A DNA stretch of 51,464 nt from Clostridiales bacterium (GTDB taxonomy: Bacteria > Bacillota > Clostridia > Saccharofermentanales > Saccharofermentanaceae). The DNA is taken from positions 1 through 51,464 of the forward strand of contig JAFRRJ010000023.1 in the NCBI GenBank assembly GCA_017428155.1, written 5' to 3'. A program made the translations under genes and the position numbers. The notes under the pieces were generated by a model, which was given only the letters and a program-made list of their open reading frames with translations, did no database searches and was not told where the DNA came from. Shown here piece after piece: positions 1-7,967 of the stretch (its first letter is position 1; every line of letters starts with the position of its first letter).

Positions 1-2790
1 GCCTTCACGTTCAGAGGCATAAGTGCTGCCGAACTCGGCAATAAAGTAAAGGCCAGCCTTTCTGCCGACAAGGACGGACAGACTTATACGAGCTCAACAA
101 AGTCCGTTACACTCAAGCAATATGCGATGTACCTTCTGAACGCCAATCAGGACAACACTGATGAAGTAAGCAAAAAACTCTGTGCCCTTTTAGTAGACAT
201 GCTTAACTATGGCGCGTTAACACAGGCTTATTTCAACGTCAATGCGGCTAACCCCGTAAACAACCAGCTCACTGATGCACAGCAGGCATTAGGTGCGGGC
301 ATGGTGGAGAACCCTGTCTCCTGCTACAGTATGGCGGCTCTTTCAGGAAGCACTGTCTCAATCAAGAACGTGGCACTTGTATTCGGAAGCACAGTTGATC
401 TGGCTGTTTTCGCAAGCTTTACAGGCACCCCGTCATCTTCGGTATATGCCGAGGTCACATACACAGGAATATACGGTGAACAGATAGTACACAAGGTTGC
501 AGCAAAAAAGTTCGTCAAGCAGGATGACGGTACGTACAGGGCGACATTCACGGGAATATCATCCCTTTATTTCAGAACACCTTTCAAGCTCGTCTTCAAA
601 GACGGTGATAACGCAATAAGCGGCACACTCACATATAGCTACGAATCCTATGCAAATGCAGTAGTTGCAGCTGACGTACCCCAGTCTATAAAGGACGGCG
701 TCAGATACATGCTTGGCTTCGGTGATTCTGCTAAGAAATACTTCCTGGCTGTAAATAACCCGGGCGGAAGCGGTGAGAATGAGACCGAGATAGAGGATCT
801 CGAAGGATTCGAATCACTTTCAACTTACAAGAACAGTACGTATACGAATGACATGCCGGAGGCGGATATCATCATTCCGGCTAATGCCACGGCTGAGGAA
901 CAGCTGGCAGCACAGCTCCTCTCAACTTATATAGCAAAAGTGGACGGTTACACTCCGTCAATCGGCAAAGACAGCACTCCGCAGGGAAGCAGATTTGAGA
1001 TCGCAGTAGGAAACACCAACCGTCCTCACGGCGATATGTTCAGCGGAGCCGACGGCGCTTTCATGATCAAGTCCTACAGCAACGGTGTTGCCATCCTAGG
1101 CAACGGCAAGCGTGGAACGATCGACGGCGCTGCGAAATTCCTTGCTCTCTGCGGAGGTTATTTCTGGCTCTCCTACGAGGACGGATATATAACCCACCAG
1201 TCCCACTTCAAGTATGACGGCAACATGGATATCGAGCACGAAAGAGCATTCATGTTCACCGATATCGATACCTGCTTCGGACTTACAAGCAAGGGCGAGA
1301 ACCGTATGATGTCGCTGGCCAACGGCATCAACGGTTTCTACGTCAACGTTAATGTCCAGAACCAGCCCGGTGCCGATTCATGGTATCTTTACCATCCTGA
1401 CTATGCTAATGCGTACGGTGGTCTTCAGCCCGGACAGGCTCACACCATGCTGGCTGAATTCGTGCCTCCGTCAGAGTATTTTGCTGAACACCCTGAATAC
1501 TATGCGCTACGCAAGGATAAAGATGGAAACTATTACAGAACAGAAGATCAGCTTTGTCTCTCGAATCCTGACATATACCCGATCGTAAAGCAGCATGTTT
1601 TCGATATTCTCGAAGAAGGCAATTACGACCCTGACGCACCCATGCAGATAATCTCACTGTCTCACGGTGATAACGGAAATATCTGTATGTGCAGTGACTG
1701 CGTCAATTTCCGTCTGGCTCACGAGCCTGCCAGCAAGAAAGAGGGGCTTCTGGATGCAGCACTATATCTGACACTCTGCAATGCGATATCCCGGGATGTT
1801 AAAGCCGCAGGCTACACCAACGTCTATATCGATATGCTCGCATACGTTAAGTGCTGCAATCCGCCGGTAGGGATCCCTGTTGATGACCACGTCATCATCA
1901 GATACGCAGCTATCGAGAGATGTTATGCACATGACTGCGACGCTTCAGATTGTGTACGTAACGGCGGCGAGATGTACCCGTACCTGAAAGGCTGGTCAGA
2001 GCTTTGCAAGGGTGATGACACAGGTCTGCTCTGGATCTGGGATTACAATGCAAACTGGAAATATACTTCGGGACCGTATCTTAATATCGGAATGCTCTCG
2101 CACGACATCAGGCACTACCGTGACCTCGGTGTATCCGGTATCTATCTGCAGAGCAACGATGCCCACAAGGACACTAACTCAGAGTTCGGCGATCTCAGAA
2201 TTTACCTTTCCACAGTGCTTCTCGAGAATCCCGACGCCGATGTGGATAAGGAGATCAAATTCTTCATGAACGAATTCTACGGCAAGAGCGCGCCGTACAT
2301 TCTTGAGGCAATGGAGATCATGGAGACGCAGGCTAAGAACCACAGCAATGTCGGTCCTAACCACGCTCCCGGTACAAGCGCATTCTATTACCGTGACAAA
2401 GTCGCAACTTACGATGCACCCGCATCACGTCTGTTCGCAAACTACTATCCGTCGGGGATGGATGCACAGAACCAGATGCCCGAAGAAGCTCTTGCGAGAT
2501 GTGAGGGCCTCTGGAACAAGGCACTGAAAGTTGCGGAAACCGATACAGCCGCTCACAAGATGCACACCGGACGCACACACCTTTGCTGGCGCTATGTAAA
2601 GAGCAACATGAAGGTATATGAGTTCGCTGATCCGGATACATATCTTGCCATGAATCAGGCGCTTTATGACGATCTTTTCGGAACATACGGAAATAAGATC
2701 TACAGCCTGATATACAGGAAAAAACCTGCTCAGGCCAACTTAGGTCATGTTCCTGATTTCTGGATGAGTTCAAAAGACATCAACGAATAA
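1..2790 (+). CDS. Secreted DUF4838-domain protein, 5' end outside window
   Basis: The frame is open from the first base, so the gene starts upstream and about 929 C-terminal residues are visible. The first roughly 250 residues look like all-beta modules of the kind found in large secreted proteins of rumen Clostridia. The rest matches the DUF4838 family, which is related to the N-terminal and barrel regions of GH67-type enzymes: it opens with the 'ADIIIPANATAEEQLAAQ' segment, followed by 'FEIAVGNTNRP' and a Cys-rich 'CMCSDC' stretch near the middle. By analogy it could act on uronic-acid-bearing or other plant or host polysaccharide outside the cell. No catalytic residue can be assigned with confidence. 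No dockerin, sortase motif or C-terminal anchor is visible in this part. A 48-residue peptide gene follows 65 bp downstream on the same strand and may be co-transcribed. Confidence 0.8.
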   Translation, partial: AFTFRGISAAELGNKVKASLSADKDGQTYTSSTKSVTLKQYAMYLLNANQDNTDEVSKKLCALLVDMLNYGALTQAYFNVNAANPVNNQLTDAQQALGAGMVENPVSCYSMAALSGSTVSIKNVALVFGSTVDLAVFASFTGTPSSSVYAEVTYTGIYGEQIVHKVAAKKFVKQDDGTYRATFTGISSLYFRTPFKLVFKDGDNAISGTLTYSYESYANAVVAADVPQSIKDGVRYMLGFGDSAKKYFLAVNNPGGSGENETEIEDLEGFESLSTYKNSTYTNDMPEADIIIPANATAEEQLAAQLLSTYIAKVDGYTPSIGKDSTPQGSRFEIAVGNTNRPHGDMFSGADGAFMIKSYSNGVAILGNGKRGTIDGAAKFLALCGGYFWLSYEDGYITHQSHFKYDGNMDIEHERAFMFTDIDTCFGLTSKGENRMMSLANGINGFYVNVNVQNQPGADSWYLYHPDYANAYGGLQPGQAHTMLAEFVPPSEYFAEHPEYYALRKDKDGNYYRTEDQLCLSNPDIYPIVKQHVFDILEEGNYDPDAPMQIISLSHGDNGNICMCSDCVNFRLAHEPASKKEGLLDAALYLTLCNAISRDVKAAGYTNVYIDMLAYVKCCNPPVGIPVDDHVIIRYAAIERCYAHDCDASDCVRNGGEMYPYLKGWSELCKGDDTGLLWIWDYNANWKYTSGPYLNIGMLSHDIRHYRDLGVSGIYLQSNDAHKDTNSEFGDLRIYLSTVLLENPDADVDKEIKFFMNEFYGKSAPYILEAMEIMETQAKNHSNVGPNHAPGTSAFYYRDKVATYDAPASRLFANYYPSGMDAQNQMPEEALARCEGLWNKALKVAETDTAAHKMHTGRTHLCWRYVKSNMKVYEFADPDTYLAMNQALYDDLFGTYGNKIYSLIYRKKPAQANLGHVPDFWMSSKDINE

Positions 2791-2805
2791 TTCCGTTGTG
2801 GAATT
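2789..2805 (+). promoter_or_regulatory. Small hairpin at the stop codon of the DUF4838 gene
   Basis: AATTCC and GGAATT pair around the loop GTTGT, overlapping the TAA stop. No uridine run follows directly, so it is a weak terminator at best. It could tune read-through into the downstream peptide gene. Confidence 0.35.
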
Positions 2806-2855
2806 ATCAGACAAAAAAGTTATTATAAAAAAGTAAACATACAAGGAGTAGACAA

Positions 2856-3002
2856 ATGAAGACGAGTTTTATGAAAGAAAGTTATCTTGAAGCTGAGATC
2901 GAAGTGGTCACTTTCGGCCGTGAAGATGTAATCACAACATCAAGCGGAGGCCGTGGTCAGGAATACATCGGACCTTATATTCCGATCGATGACGGAGAGT
3001 AA
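2856..3002 (+). CDS. 48-residue peptide of the clostridial 'EDVITTS-GG' type
   Basis: An ATG with an AAGGAG ribosome binding site seven bases upstream opens a 48-codon frame ending in TAA. The product begins MKTSFMKESYLEAEIEVVTF, continues with 'GREDVITTSSGG', and ends with an acidic, proline-containing tail 'GPYIPIDDGE'. It has no signal peptide or membrane segment. From memory, gut and rumen Clostridia encode many similar short peptides with an acidic-aliphatic helix, a '(E/D)D(V/I)(I/V)TTS' motif and a variable Gly-rich tail, whose function is unknown to me. The layout (conserved leader-like part, then GG, then variable tail) resembles a precursor peptide, but no maturation enzyme or peptidase is nearby. 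Its position directly after a large secreted protein suggests a shared transcript. Confidence 0.7.
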   Translation: MKTSFMKESYLEAEIEVVTFGREDVITTSSGGRGQEYIGPYIPIDDGE

Positions 3003-3063
3003 TGATCTGACAGCCACTTGTCAGATTACGGGAAGTTATTTGATCAGCCGGTAATGCAATTAC

Positions 3064-3112
3064 AATGCGGCAGGTAGTGTGGCATCCCCACATTACTGCC
3101 GCATTATTTGTT
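3064..3112. terminator. Strong bidirectional terminator
   Basis: AATGCGGCAG (3064-3073) pairs with CTGCCGCATT (3096-3105), and the inner part is also largely paired. T-rich sequence follows on the plus strand. It lies between the peptide gene and the convergent acetyltransferase gene. A separate perfect 8-bp stem (ATCTGACA/TGTCAGAT, 3005-3026) starts right after the peptide stop codon and has no T run. Confidence 0.75.
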
Positions 3113-3115
3113 GTT

Positions 3116-3613
3116 TCAGATATAAAGCTCCATATCGATACAGTTCCACATGCCACACGAAGAAGCAAACTCATGGGAACCGTAATCCTTGAACCCTACT
3201 GATTCATAGCATCTTTTTGCTTTGGGGTTGTTCTCGAAAACACCCAGGTCGATCCTGATGGCAGTAAGATTCTCTTTCACATACGAGATCCCCAGACGGA
3301 GCATCTCACGGCCGCAGCCCTTGCCCCTTATGTCGGGATCAACGATCACGAAGCCAAACCTTACTGATGAGTCATTATTCGGATCCGGGTACCTGATGAT
3401 GAAGTGCCCAACGACTTTATCCTCGTCATCAACTGCGGTGAGAGGTATAAAGCGTCCGGTCTTAAGCTGGTCCTGATAACTTTTGTCGATCACTTCAGGA
3501 GGGAGGGGATACACATTGAATCTGTCAGCAGACCACTTGTAGAGTTCCTCTTCGCTCCTTACCCAGCTTGTTATTATCTTGGCGTCATCAGTCCTGTAAG
3601 CTCTTAATCTCAT
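3116..3613 (-). CDS. GNAT family N-acetyltransferase (RimJ/RimL-like)
   Basis: This 165-residue protein has the usual length and order of a GNAT acetyltransferase: an N-terminal 'MRLRAYRTDDAKIITSW', the beta-4 strand 'VRFGFVIVDPDIRGKGCGREML' with the acetyl-CoA pyrophosphate loop (RGKGCG), and 'ALRIDLGVFENNPKAKRCYESVGF'-like C-terminal motifs (here 'IRIDLGVFENNPKAKRCYE'). It should transfer acetyl from acetyl-CoA to an amine; the substrate cannot be read from sequence. The ATG has an AAGGA site 7 bases upstream. It is the last gene of a four-gene minus-strand operon and sits two bases from the preceding gene. Confidence 0.85.
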   Translation of the reverse strand: MRLRAYRTDDAKIITSWVRSEEELYKWSADRFNVYPLPPEVIDKSYQDQLKTGRFIPLTAVDDEDKVVGHFIIRYPDPNNDSSVRFGFVIVDPDIRGKGCGREMLRLGISYVKENLTAIRIDLGVFENNPKAKRCYESVGFKDYGSHEFASSCGMWNCIDMELYI

Positions 3614-3615
3614 AA

Positions 3616-4083
3616 TCAGTCCTTCTCGTAGTAAACGATATCCATGCGCTCATTTATGTTGTCGATCCTGCCTGTCTGATGGTATCCCATCTTCTCATAG
3701 AGGTGGCAGTTGCCCTTCTCCTGAAGTATCGTATCAAGGCACCAGTTGTCAGAGCCGTAGATCTTCTCGACGGCAAGTATTGCCTCCTGCGCAAACCCTA
3801 GGCCGCGGAATTCCTTCATTATCCATAAAGGAGATATGCGTTTCCTGGAGCCGTCCTTTTTGTCGACCACACGGATGACACCGACATCGGTATCACCGGC
3901 AACAATGAAGAAATATGTTGTCCACGGCTGGTTAAACCTTGCTTCAACCTTGTCGATGCTCTCGGCTCCGGGGCTCATCTCATAATCCTGATAGACCGCA
4001 AGAAGATCCTTGAATGCTTCGATCTGCATTTCCCAGACGGTCCTGATATCGTCCTTTGTAACTTTCCGCAAATTGACGCTCAT
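3616..4083 (-). CDS. GNAT family N-acetyltransferase
   Basis: A 155-residue GNAT protein beginning MSVNLRKVTKDDIRTVWEMQ. The start at 4083 is chosen because its ATG overlaps the upstream stop codon as ATGA and has a GAGGAA site just before it; a longer frame reaches 4107 without support. The motif A region 'ISPLWIMKEFRGLGFAQEAI' carries a GLGFA pyrophosphate loop, and the C-terminal 'LDTILQEKGNCHLYEKMGY' matches motif B. The substrate is unknown. It is translationally coupled to the gene upstream, so the acetyltransferases are made together, perhaps as a small detoxification or metabolite-modification set. Confidence 0.85.
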   Translation of the reverse strand: MSVNLRKVTKDDIRTVWEMQIEAFKDLLAVYQDYEMSPGAESIDKVEARFNQPWTTYFFIVAGDTDVGVIRVVDKKDGSRKRISPLWIMKEFRGLGFAQEAILAVEKIYGSDNWCLDTILQEKGNCHLYEKMGYHQTGRIDNINERMDIVYYEKD

Positions 4084-4538
4084 ATATTCCTCGTAAGCAC
4101 CATGCATTCGGTGGAATCTTTGAATCCCAGCGCTTCATAAAGGGGTCTTCCAAGCTTCGTTGCATCAAGGCTTATCTCTGTCGCGCCCTTGTTCCATGCG
4201 TCTTCGATAAGCATCTCCACCATCTTCCTTGCGAGTCCCTGACGGCGGTATTCATTCCTCGTATATACGTTCATCAGATGTCCGCGCCTTCCCGTCGGAT
4301 GCGAGAACGTCGGCATTATCCTTATGTAACTGATCGAAGCGCAGCCGGCGAGCCTTCCGTCAACAAATGCAAGCACGGTAGTCTGGTCACCGCCTCTGAA
4401 ATACTCTTCGCTTTCTTCGATTATCAGGTCGGAAAACACATGATCTTCAGGAAGGTTATTTACCACCTTGAGCATCTCAAGGCGGCTTTCCATCAAGAGG
4501 TCAATATCTTCGACTGTTGCGATCTTAAACTCTGTCAT
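4080..4538 (-). CDS. GNAT family N-acetyltransferase
   Basis: A 152-residue GNAT protein. The acetyl-CoA site reads 'HLMNVYTRNEYRRQGLARKMVEML' (RRQGLA loop) and the C-terminal half 'ISLDATKLGRPLYEALGF' is the typical motif B strand-helix. The stop overlaps the next gene's start by four bases (ATGA). It lies three bases after the methyltransferase gene. Three unlike GNAT genes in a row behind a methyltransferase are unusual but not unique in Clostridia. The substrate is unknown. Confidence 0.85.
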   Translation of the reverse strand: MTEFKIATVEDIDLLMESRLEMLKVVNNLPEDHVFSDLIIEESEEYFRGGDQTTVLAFVDGRLAGCASISYIRIMPTFSHPTGRRGHLMNVYTRNEYRRQGLARKMVEMLIEDAWNKGATEISLDATKLGRPLYEALGFKDSTECMVLTRNI

Positions 4539-4541
4539 TGA

Positions 4542-5333
4542 TCAATCCTTCTTTTTAAGTACTGTTACAGCTGCAAAATGCTTGATCTCAAATTCCTCCG
4601 GGAATTCCTCCAGCATCGCCCTGTGTTCCTTATCCCACGAAGCGAGTTCTTCAGGCGATAAAGACGCTCCGACTCCTCTGCATGCGATCATGCGCCCGTG
4701 CCAGGATTCTCTTGTGAAAGGCACCATGACATCATATTCCTCATGTTCTTCCATATCGAAAAACTCATACGCCACATCCGGCACCCAGTTAGGACGTCTC
4801 GTGCTTCCCGCACCTGACCAGTCAGGACTGTACTTCAGCACCAGCTCCTCGCTCTTCCCGGCGATCTCATCTTCAAAAGGGAGCCATGCCATATAAAGTA
4901 TCACGAGCTTTCCGCCTTTTTTGAGCAGGCGCGCCAGCTCAGGCATCACCTTATCGTGATCGAAATACCAGAAGCACTGGCATGCGGTTATCACATCAAA
5001 AGAAGCGTCAGGGAAATCGAGTTCCTCCGTGGAAACCGCTTTGAAATCAATATCCATCCCTGCTTCCTTTGCAAGTCTTTTTGCCTGCTCTATCTGCTCG
5101 GGCGAGATATCGGTCCCAGTCCACCTCGCTCCGTACTTATACATGTTGCGCGGCAGAACGCCCGTCCCGGTTCCAAGATCCAGCACACTTTGTCCTTCAA
5201 CACAAAGACCTCTGTCAGCAACTTTGCGGTAGAAAATATCAGGATAGATATCCCTGTATTTTGCGTAGTATTCAGATGTCTTGCCCCAGTCAAATGCCTT
5301 GCCTGCGTCTATACGCTTGTCCGTTATTTCCAT
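4542..5333 (-). CDS. Class I SAM-dependent methyltransferase
   Basis: A 263-residue protein with the Rossmann-fold SAM-binding motif I 'VLDLGTGTGVLPRNMY' at about residue 50, the acidic end of beta-2 (GTDISPEQIEQAKRLA), motif 'FDVITACQCFWYFDH', and 'LLKKGGKLVILYMAW'. This is the Methyltransf_11 type, which acts on small molecules. Nothing in the sequence fixes the substrate. It is the first gene of the minus-strand operon with the three acetyltransferases; an AAGGA site precedes the ATG and a TATAAT box lies about 35 bases upstream. Confidence 0.87.
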   Translation of the reverse strand: MEITDKRIDAGKAFDWGKTSEYYAKYRDIYPDIFYRKVADRGLCVEGQSVLDLGTGTGVLPRNMYKYGARWTGTDISPEQIEQAKRLAKEAGMDIDFKAVSTEELDFPDASFDVITACQCFWYFDHDKVMPELARLLKKGGKLVILYMAWLPFEDEIAGKSEELVLKYSPDWSGAGSTRRPNWVPDVAYEFFDMEEHEEYDVMVPFTRESWHGRMIACRGVGASLSPEELASWDKEHRAMLEEFPEEFEIKHFAAVTVLKKKD

Positions 5334-5366
5334 ATCATGTCCTTCGTTTGGTTAAACATATTGAGT

Positions 5367-5372
5367 ATTATA
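5367..5372 (-). promoter_or_regulatory. -10 box of the methyltransferase-GNAT operon
   Basis: On the minus strand the sequence reads TATAAT about 35 bases before the methyltransferase ATG. No good -35 box is visible 17 bases upstream, so activity may depend on a factor. Confidence 0.45.
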
Positions 5373-5465
5373 TCGCAGGTGCCGGATTGTTCGGTTTGTT
5401 TTTCTTAATTCAATTCACTATAACTCGAAAAACAGGAGCAGAAATTTGCAAAACCAATACCAGCA

Positions 5466-5483
5466 GTATGGGTCGACCCATAC
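5466..5483. promoter_or_regulatory. 18-bp perfect palindrome, possible operator
   Basis: GTATGGGTCGACCCATAC is its own reverse complement. It lies in the divergent region between the methyltransferase operon (minus) and the membrane-protein island (plus). Perfect palindromes of this size often bind dimeric repressors; the regulator is not identified. Confidence 0.45.
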
Positions 5484-5501
5484 CAGCGGTTGTCTCCTTT
5501 T

Positions 5502-5520
5502 TGCACAAGTCTCTTGTGCA
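5502..5520. promoter_or_regulatory. 8-bp stem hairpin in the divergent region
   Basis: TGCACAAG and CTTGTGCA flank the three-base centre TCT. It follows the 18-bp palindrome by 18 bases. There is no T run on the side needed for a terminator on either strand, so an operator or a leader stem is more likely. Confidence 0.35.
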
Positions 5521-5612
5521 GATTATTGATATAAATCAAATGAACTTGTTATGAGAAATCTTGAGTGCTACTATGCGCTCAACAGGAAAATTACGGGGGT
5601 AATTGGAATAAT

Positions 5613-6161
5613 ATGTTAAAGAGAATATTCAGAAACAAAGAATTTGTGTTTGCCTTTGCAGAGGCTGCTATTATCTTTTTCTCTTTTATTATAGTTACAC
5701 TTTATAATAACTATAATGAATATGGATATCATATAAGTACAGGTTTTTCTTTTTATGGCTTATATGCCACATTTAATCGAGAGATAGTCAGCGAAAATGG
5801 TACCGTGTATCCTGCTGGAACAGTATTTGAAGTATATTTTATTAGTGATGATGGCGAATTGGGATTGAGCTCTAATGACGGAAATCATTCACGAGGCGGT
5901 TATAAATTGTCTGACGCTCAAAATAGTGATGAATTGGCTCAAAAATATAAAATAAAAATACAGGAAAGAAAGCAAAAATTCCAAATGGATAATATAAAAA
6001 CTATCGGACTTGGTTTGGCTGTTTTTGTTGTCTTCGGATTAATCTTTTTAGCGATAAATAAGGGGCTTAAGAATAAACCTGTTGGCATGTGGAGTGTATT
6101 GATCGTTTTGTCGATAATCTGTGCTCTTGCGGTGACCACTATATTTGAATACTTATTATGA
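5613..6161 (+). CDS. Small membrane protein, island member A
   Basis: A 182-residue protein starting MLKRIFRNKEF. The start at 5613 has GGA five bases upstream; an upstream in-frame ATG at 5565 lacks a site. There is an N-terminal membrane segment (about residues 12-30), an extracytoplasmic domain of roughly 90 residues containing 'VYPAGTVFEVYF', a charged stretch 'KYKIKIQERKQKF', and two C-terminal membrane segments. I do not recognise the family. The plan (membrane anchor, small beta-rich domain with a (P)xGTV motif, charged helix, C-terminal membrane helices) recurs in the genes at 7968 and 8630, so this looks like a divergent relative. The island is clearly more AT-rich than its flanks. 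Confidence 0.65.
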   Translation: MLKRIFRNKEFVFAFAEAAIIFFSFIIVTLYNNYNEYGYHISTGFSFYGLYATFNREIVSENGTVYPAGTVFEVYFISDDGELGLSSNDGNHSRGGYKLSDAQNSDELAQKYKIKIQERKQKFQMDNIKTIGLGLAVFVVFGLIFLAINKGLKNKPVGMWSVLIVLSIICALAVTTIFEYLL

Positions 6162-6252
6162 AGGTTTGTGTTTTATTTTAGGAAACGTATCGAATTAATA
6201 ACGTCTAAAGACTATTACTCGTTGCCATATACAGTATGCAAGGAAATCTGAT

Positions 6253-6564
6253 ATGGGAAATAAAAAAACAAAAACAAAGAAAGTAATTGTAATAATAAGC
6301 ATCGTAGTAGTTGCGTCTATTCTAAGTTTTCTTCTTTTCCCACGCAGATATGAATTGAAAGACGGAGGATCCGTTGCACATTGTAGTTTTGGTTATGGAA
6401 TTATATACCAAGTAGAAAACCGAAATCGGATATATGTTGAGGGCGACTACTCCTACTATGAATTAGGCACTGTAGTCTATGTGTTTGGTATTGAAGTATT
6501 TAACAATGCCCATGTGGATTATGAACACCCATCGCCGTTGACCCGTTCGCCGGAAGTTCAAGAG
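6253..6564 (+). repeat. Copy 1 of a 312-bp direct repeat (second copy 7520-7831)
   Basis: The two copies align without gaps. By eye I count one mismatch before position 6379, about thirteen between 6379 and 6468, and none from 6469 to 6564. Similarity stops abruptly upstream of both start codons and becomes loose after 'GTTCAAGAG'. Confidence 0.85.
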
Positions 6565-6609
6565 ATAGAAAGCAAAGTTGATGAGGTTTTAACATCTATG
6601 GGATTATGA
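6253..6609 (+). CDS. Small membrane-anchored protein, island member B (duplicate of 7520-7876)
   Basis: A 118-residue protein beginning MGNKKTKTKKVIVIISIVVV: a Lys-rich cytoplasmic start, one membrane helix (about 11-29), and a short outer domain with 'YELGTVVYVFGIEVFNN' and 'HPSPLTRSPEVQE'. An AAGGAA site precedes the ATG. It is nearly identical to the gene at 7520; the first and last thirds match almost perfectly at DNA level while the middle differs, mostly silently. The similarity begins exactly at the ATG. The function is unknown, and the protein lacks the C-terminal membrane helices of the larger island members. Confidence 0.65.
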   Translation: MGNKKTKTKKVIVIISIVVVASILSFLLFPRRYELKDGGSVAHCSFGYGIIYQVENRNRIYVEGDYSYYELGTVVYVFGIEVFNNAHVDYEHPSPLTRSPEVQEIESKVDEVLTSMGL

Positions 6610-6874
6610 TTGGAATAGTTTTCTGTTTGTATCTAAATCTGTAGCTGTAGAGTTATTAAAAGCATTAAACGTTAATGATGTTTATGCTGCTGATGGGATG
6701 TTAGTATATAGTTGTAATTGTAATCAAGTTCTGGGTGGATCATATCACCGATATTTTATTAATGATCGAGGGAATGTTGAAAAGGTAGGCGGTTTTATTG
6801 TATTTGATGTTATGGATAGGTATCCGTGTATATCTGACTACGATCGCGAAATTATAGATTATCCAGTTTATTGA
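6593..6874 (+). pseudogene. Orphan gene fragment without a start codon
   Basis: A frame of 93 codons runs from just after a TAA at 6590 to TGA at 6872, overlapping the end of gene B in another frame. It translates into a plausible protein end (begins HLWDYDWNSFLFVSKSVAVE and ends 'DYDREIIDYPVY') with normal codon usage for the island. No start codon lies at its 5' end; the first ATG (6698) is deep inside, has no good binding site, and would leave only 58 residues. I read it as the 3' remnant of a gene whose 5' part was replaced when gene B was inserted or duplicated. A 58-residue real product cannot be excluded. Confidence 0.5.
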
Positions 6875-6903
6875 TCTATTTGATTGGGGATATTTTAGGT
6901 GAA

Positions 6904-7464
6904 ATGAAAAAGATAATAATCATATCAACAATTATTGTTGCCTTCTGTTCATTGCTTGGTTTTTGTGTTGGCAATTATTGTTCAACATGGATTGTGGAAT
7001 ACTGTAAAAAAGATACAGTAATTGCCGAAGAGATGGTGTTTGATGAACCTGAGATAATCGAACAATATGGAGGAAAACTTGTTATCAAGGAAGGAACGCG
7101 TTGCAGAGTATACGATGCGATTGCTTATACCGGAGATCTTAATGGCTATGAATACATTGATGCGGACTTGATTTTGGGTAATAGTCGAAGTATTAAGGTT
7201 GCGATCTCATTTGAACATGGTTCGGAAAAAACAGTATACCCTGCAACTGAGATCTTTCCACACTCAACAGACGAATATATTATCGTCTTTGACGTCGGGA
7301 AGTTAGAATTATCGCAAGAAGTTCTTGAAAAGTACAAGCAAACTTATAAAAGATATAATTCAAGGGTAAACGGAGCAAGAACTATTGGCATAGCGATCGG
7401 AGCTGGCATAGCTATGGCAATATCTGCCATTGTAATACTTGGGTATTACAAACAGAACAAATGA
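6904..7464 (+). CDS. Small membrane protein, island member C
   Basis: A 186-residue protein starting MKKIIIISTIIVAFCSLLGF. The ATG at 6904 has AGGTG four bases upstream; an in-frame TTG at 6871 is less likely. There is an N-terminal membrane helix (about 3-24), an extracytoplasmic domain of about 110 residues that looks beta-rich, a charged helix 'LEKYKQTYKRYNSRVNG', and one C-terminal membrane helix ending in 'YYKQNK'. The family is not recognised. The overall plan matches the other island proteins although the sequence is different. The region before the ATG (TTGGGGATATTTTA) resembles the sequence before the gene at 8630. Confidence 0.65.
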   Translation: MKKIIIISTIIVAFCSLLGFCVGNYCSTWIVEYCKKDTVIAEEMVFDEPEIIEQYGGKLVIKEGTRCRVYDAIAYTGDLNGYEYIDADLILGNSRSIKVAISFEHGSEKTVYPATEIFPHSTDEYIIVFDVGKLELSQEVLEKYKQTYKRYNSRVNGARTIGIAIGAGIAMAISAIVILGYYKQNK

Positions 7465-7519
7465 AAATAGTTATAATAAGATGTTCGCATGATAAGCGCC
7501 AATGATCTTGGGATTAGTT

Positions 7520-7831
7520 ATGGGAAATAAAAAAACAAAAACAAAGAAAGTAATTGGAATAATAAGCATCGTAGTAGTTGCGTCTATTCTAAGTTTTCTT
7601 CTTTTCCCACGCAGATATGAATTGAAAGACGGAGGATCCGTTGCATATTGTAGTTATGGTTATGGAATCATTTACCAAGTTGAAAACCGAAACAGGATTT
7701 ATATTGAGGGTGATTACTCCTACTATGAAATAGGTACTGTAGTCTATGTGTTTGGTATTGAAGTATTTAACAATGCCCATGTGGATTATGAACACCCATC
7801 GCCGTTGACCCGTTCGCCGGAAGTTCAAGAG
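7520..7831 (+). repeat. Copy 2 of the 312-bp direct repeat
   Basis: This is the partner of 6253-6564, offset by 1267 bp with no gaps. The mismatches are concentrated in the middle third. Confidence 0.85.
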
Positions 7832-7876
7832 GCCGATAGAGCACTGGATGAATATTTAACATCTAAAGGCTTCTGA
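7520..7876 (+). CDS. Small membrane-anchored protein, island member D (duplicate of 6253-6609)
   Basis: A 118-residue near-copy of gene B, differing at a few outer-domain residues (for example His to Tyr and Phe to Tyr near residue 43) and in the last 15 residues. The start is the ATG that matches gene B; it has only a weak GGGAT-like site upstream. The preceding bases show no similarity to those upstream of gene B, so the duplicated unit is essentially the coding sequence. The function is unknown. Confidence 0.65.
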   Translation: MGNKKTKTKKVIGIISIVVVASILSFLLFPRRYELKDGGSVAYCSYGYGIIYQVENRNRIYIEGDYSYYEIGTVVYVFGIEVFNNAHVDYEHPSPLTRSPEVQEADRALDEYLTSKGF

Positions 7877-7967
7877 TTCTAATCGCAAATACTCAGAGAT
7901 AATACTGGAAGTTTACAAAGAATAGATTGTGGTAGATTTAAGCCGTTGCTATTTTGGGAGACTTACA

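Noticed and set aside
5334..5612. Plus-strand frames across the divergent region
   Set aside because: They run antisense into the methyltransferase gene and cross the palindromes; no binding site supports them.
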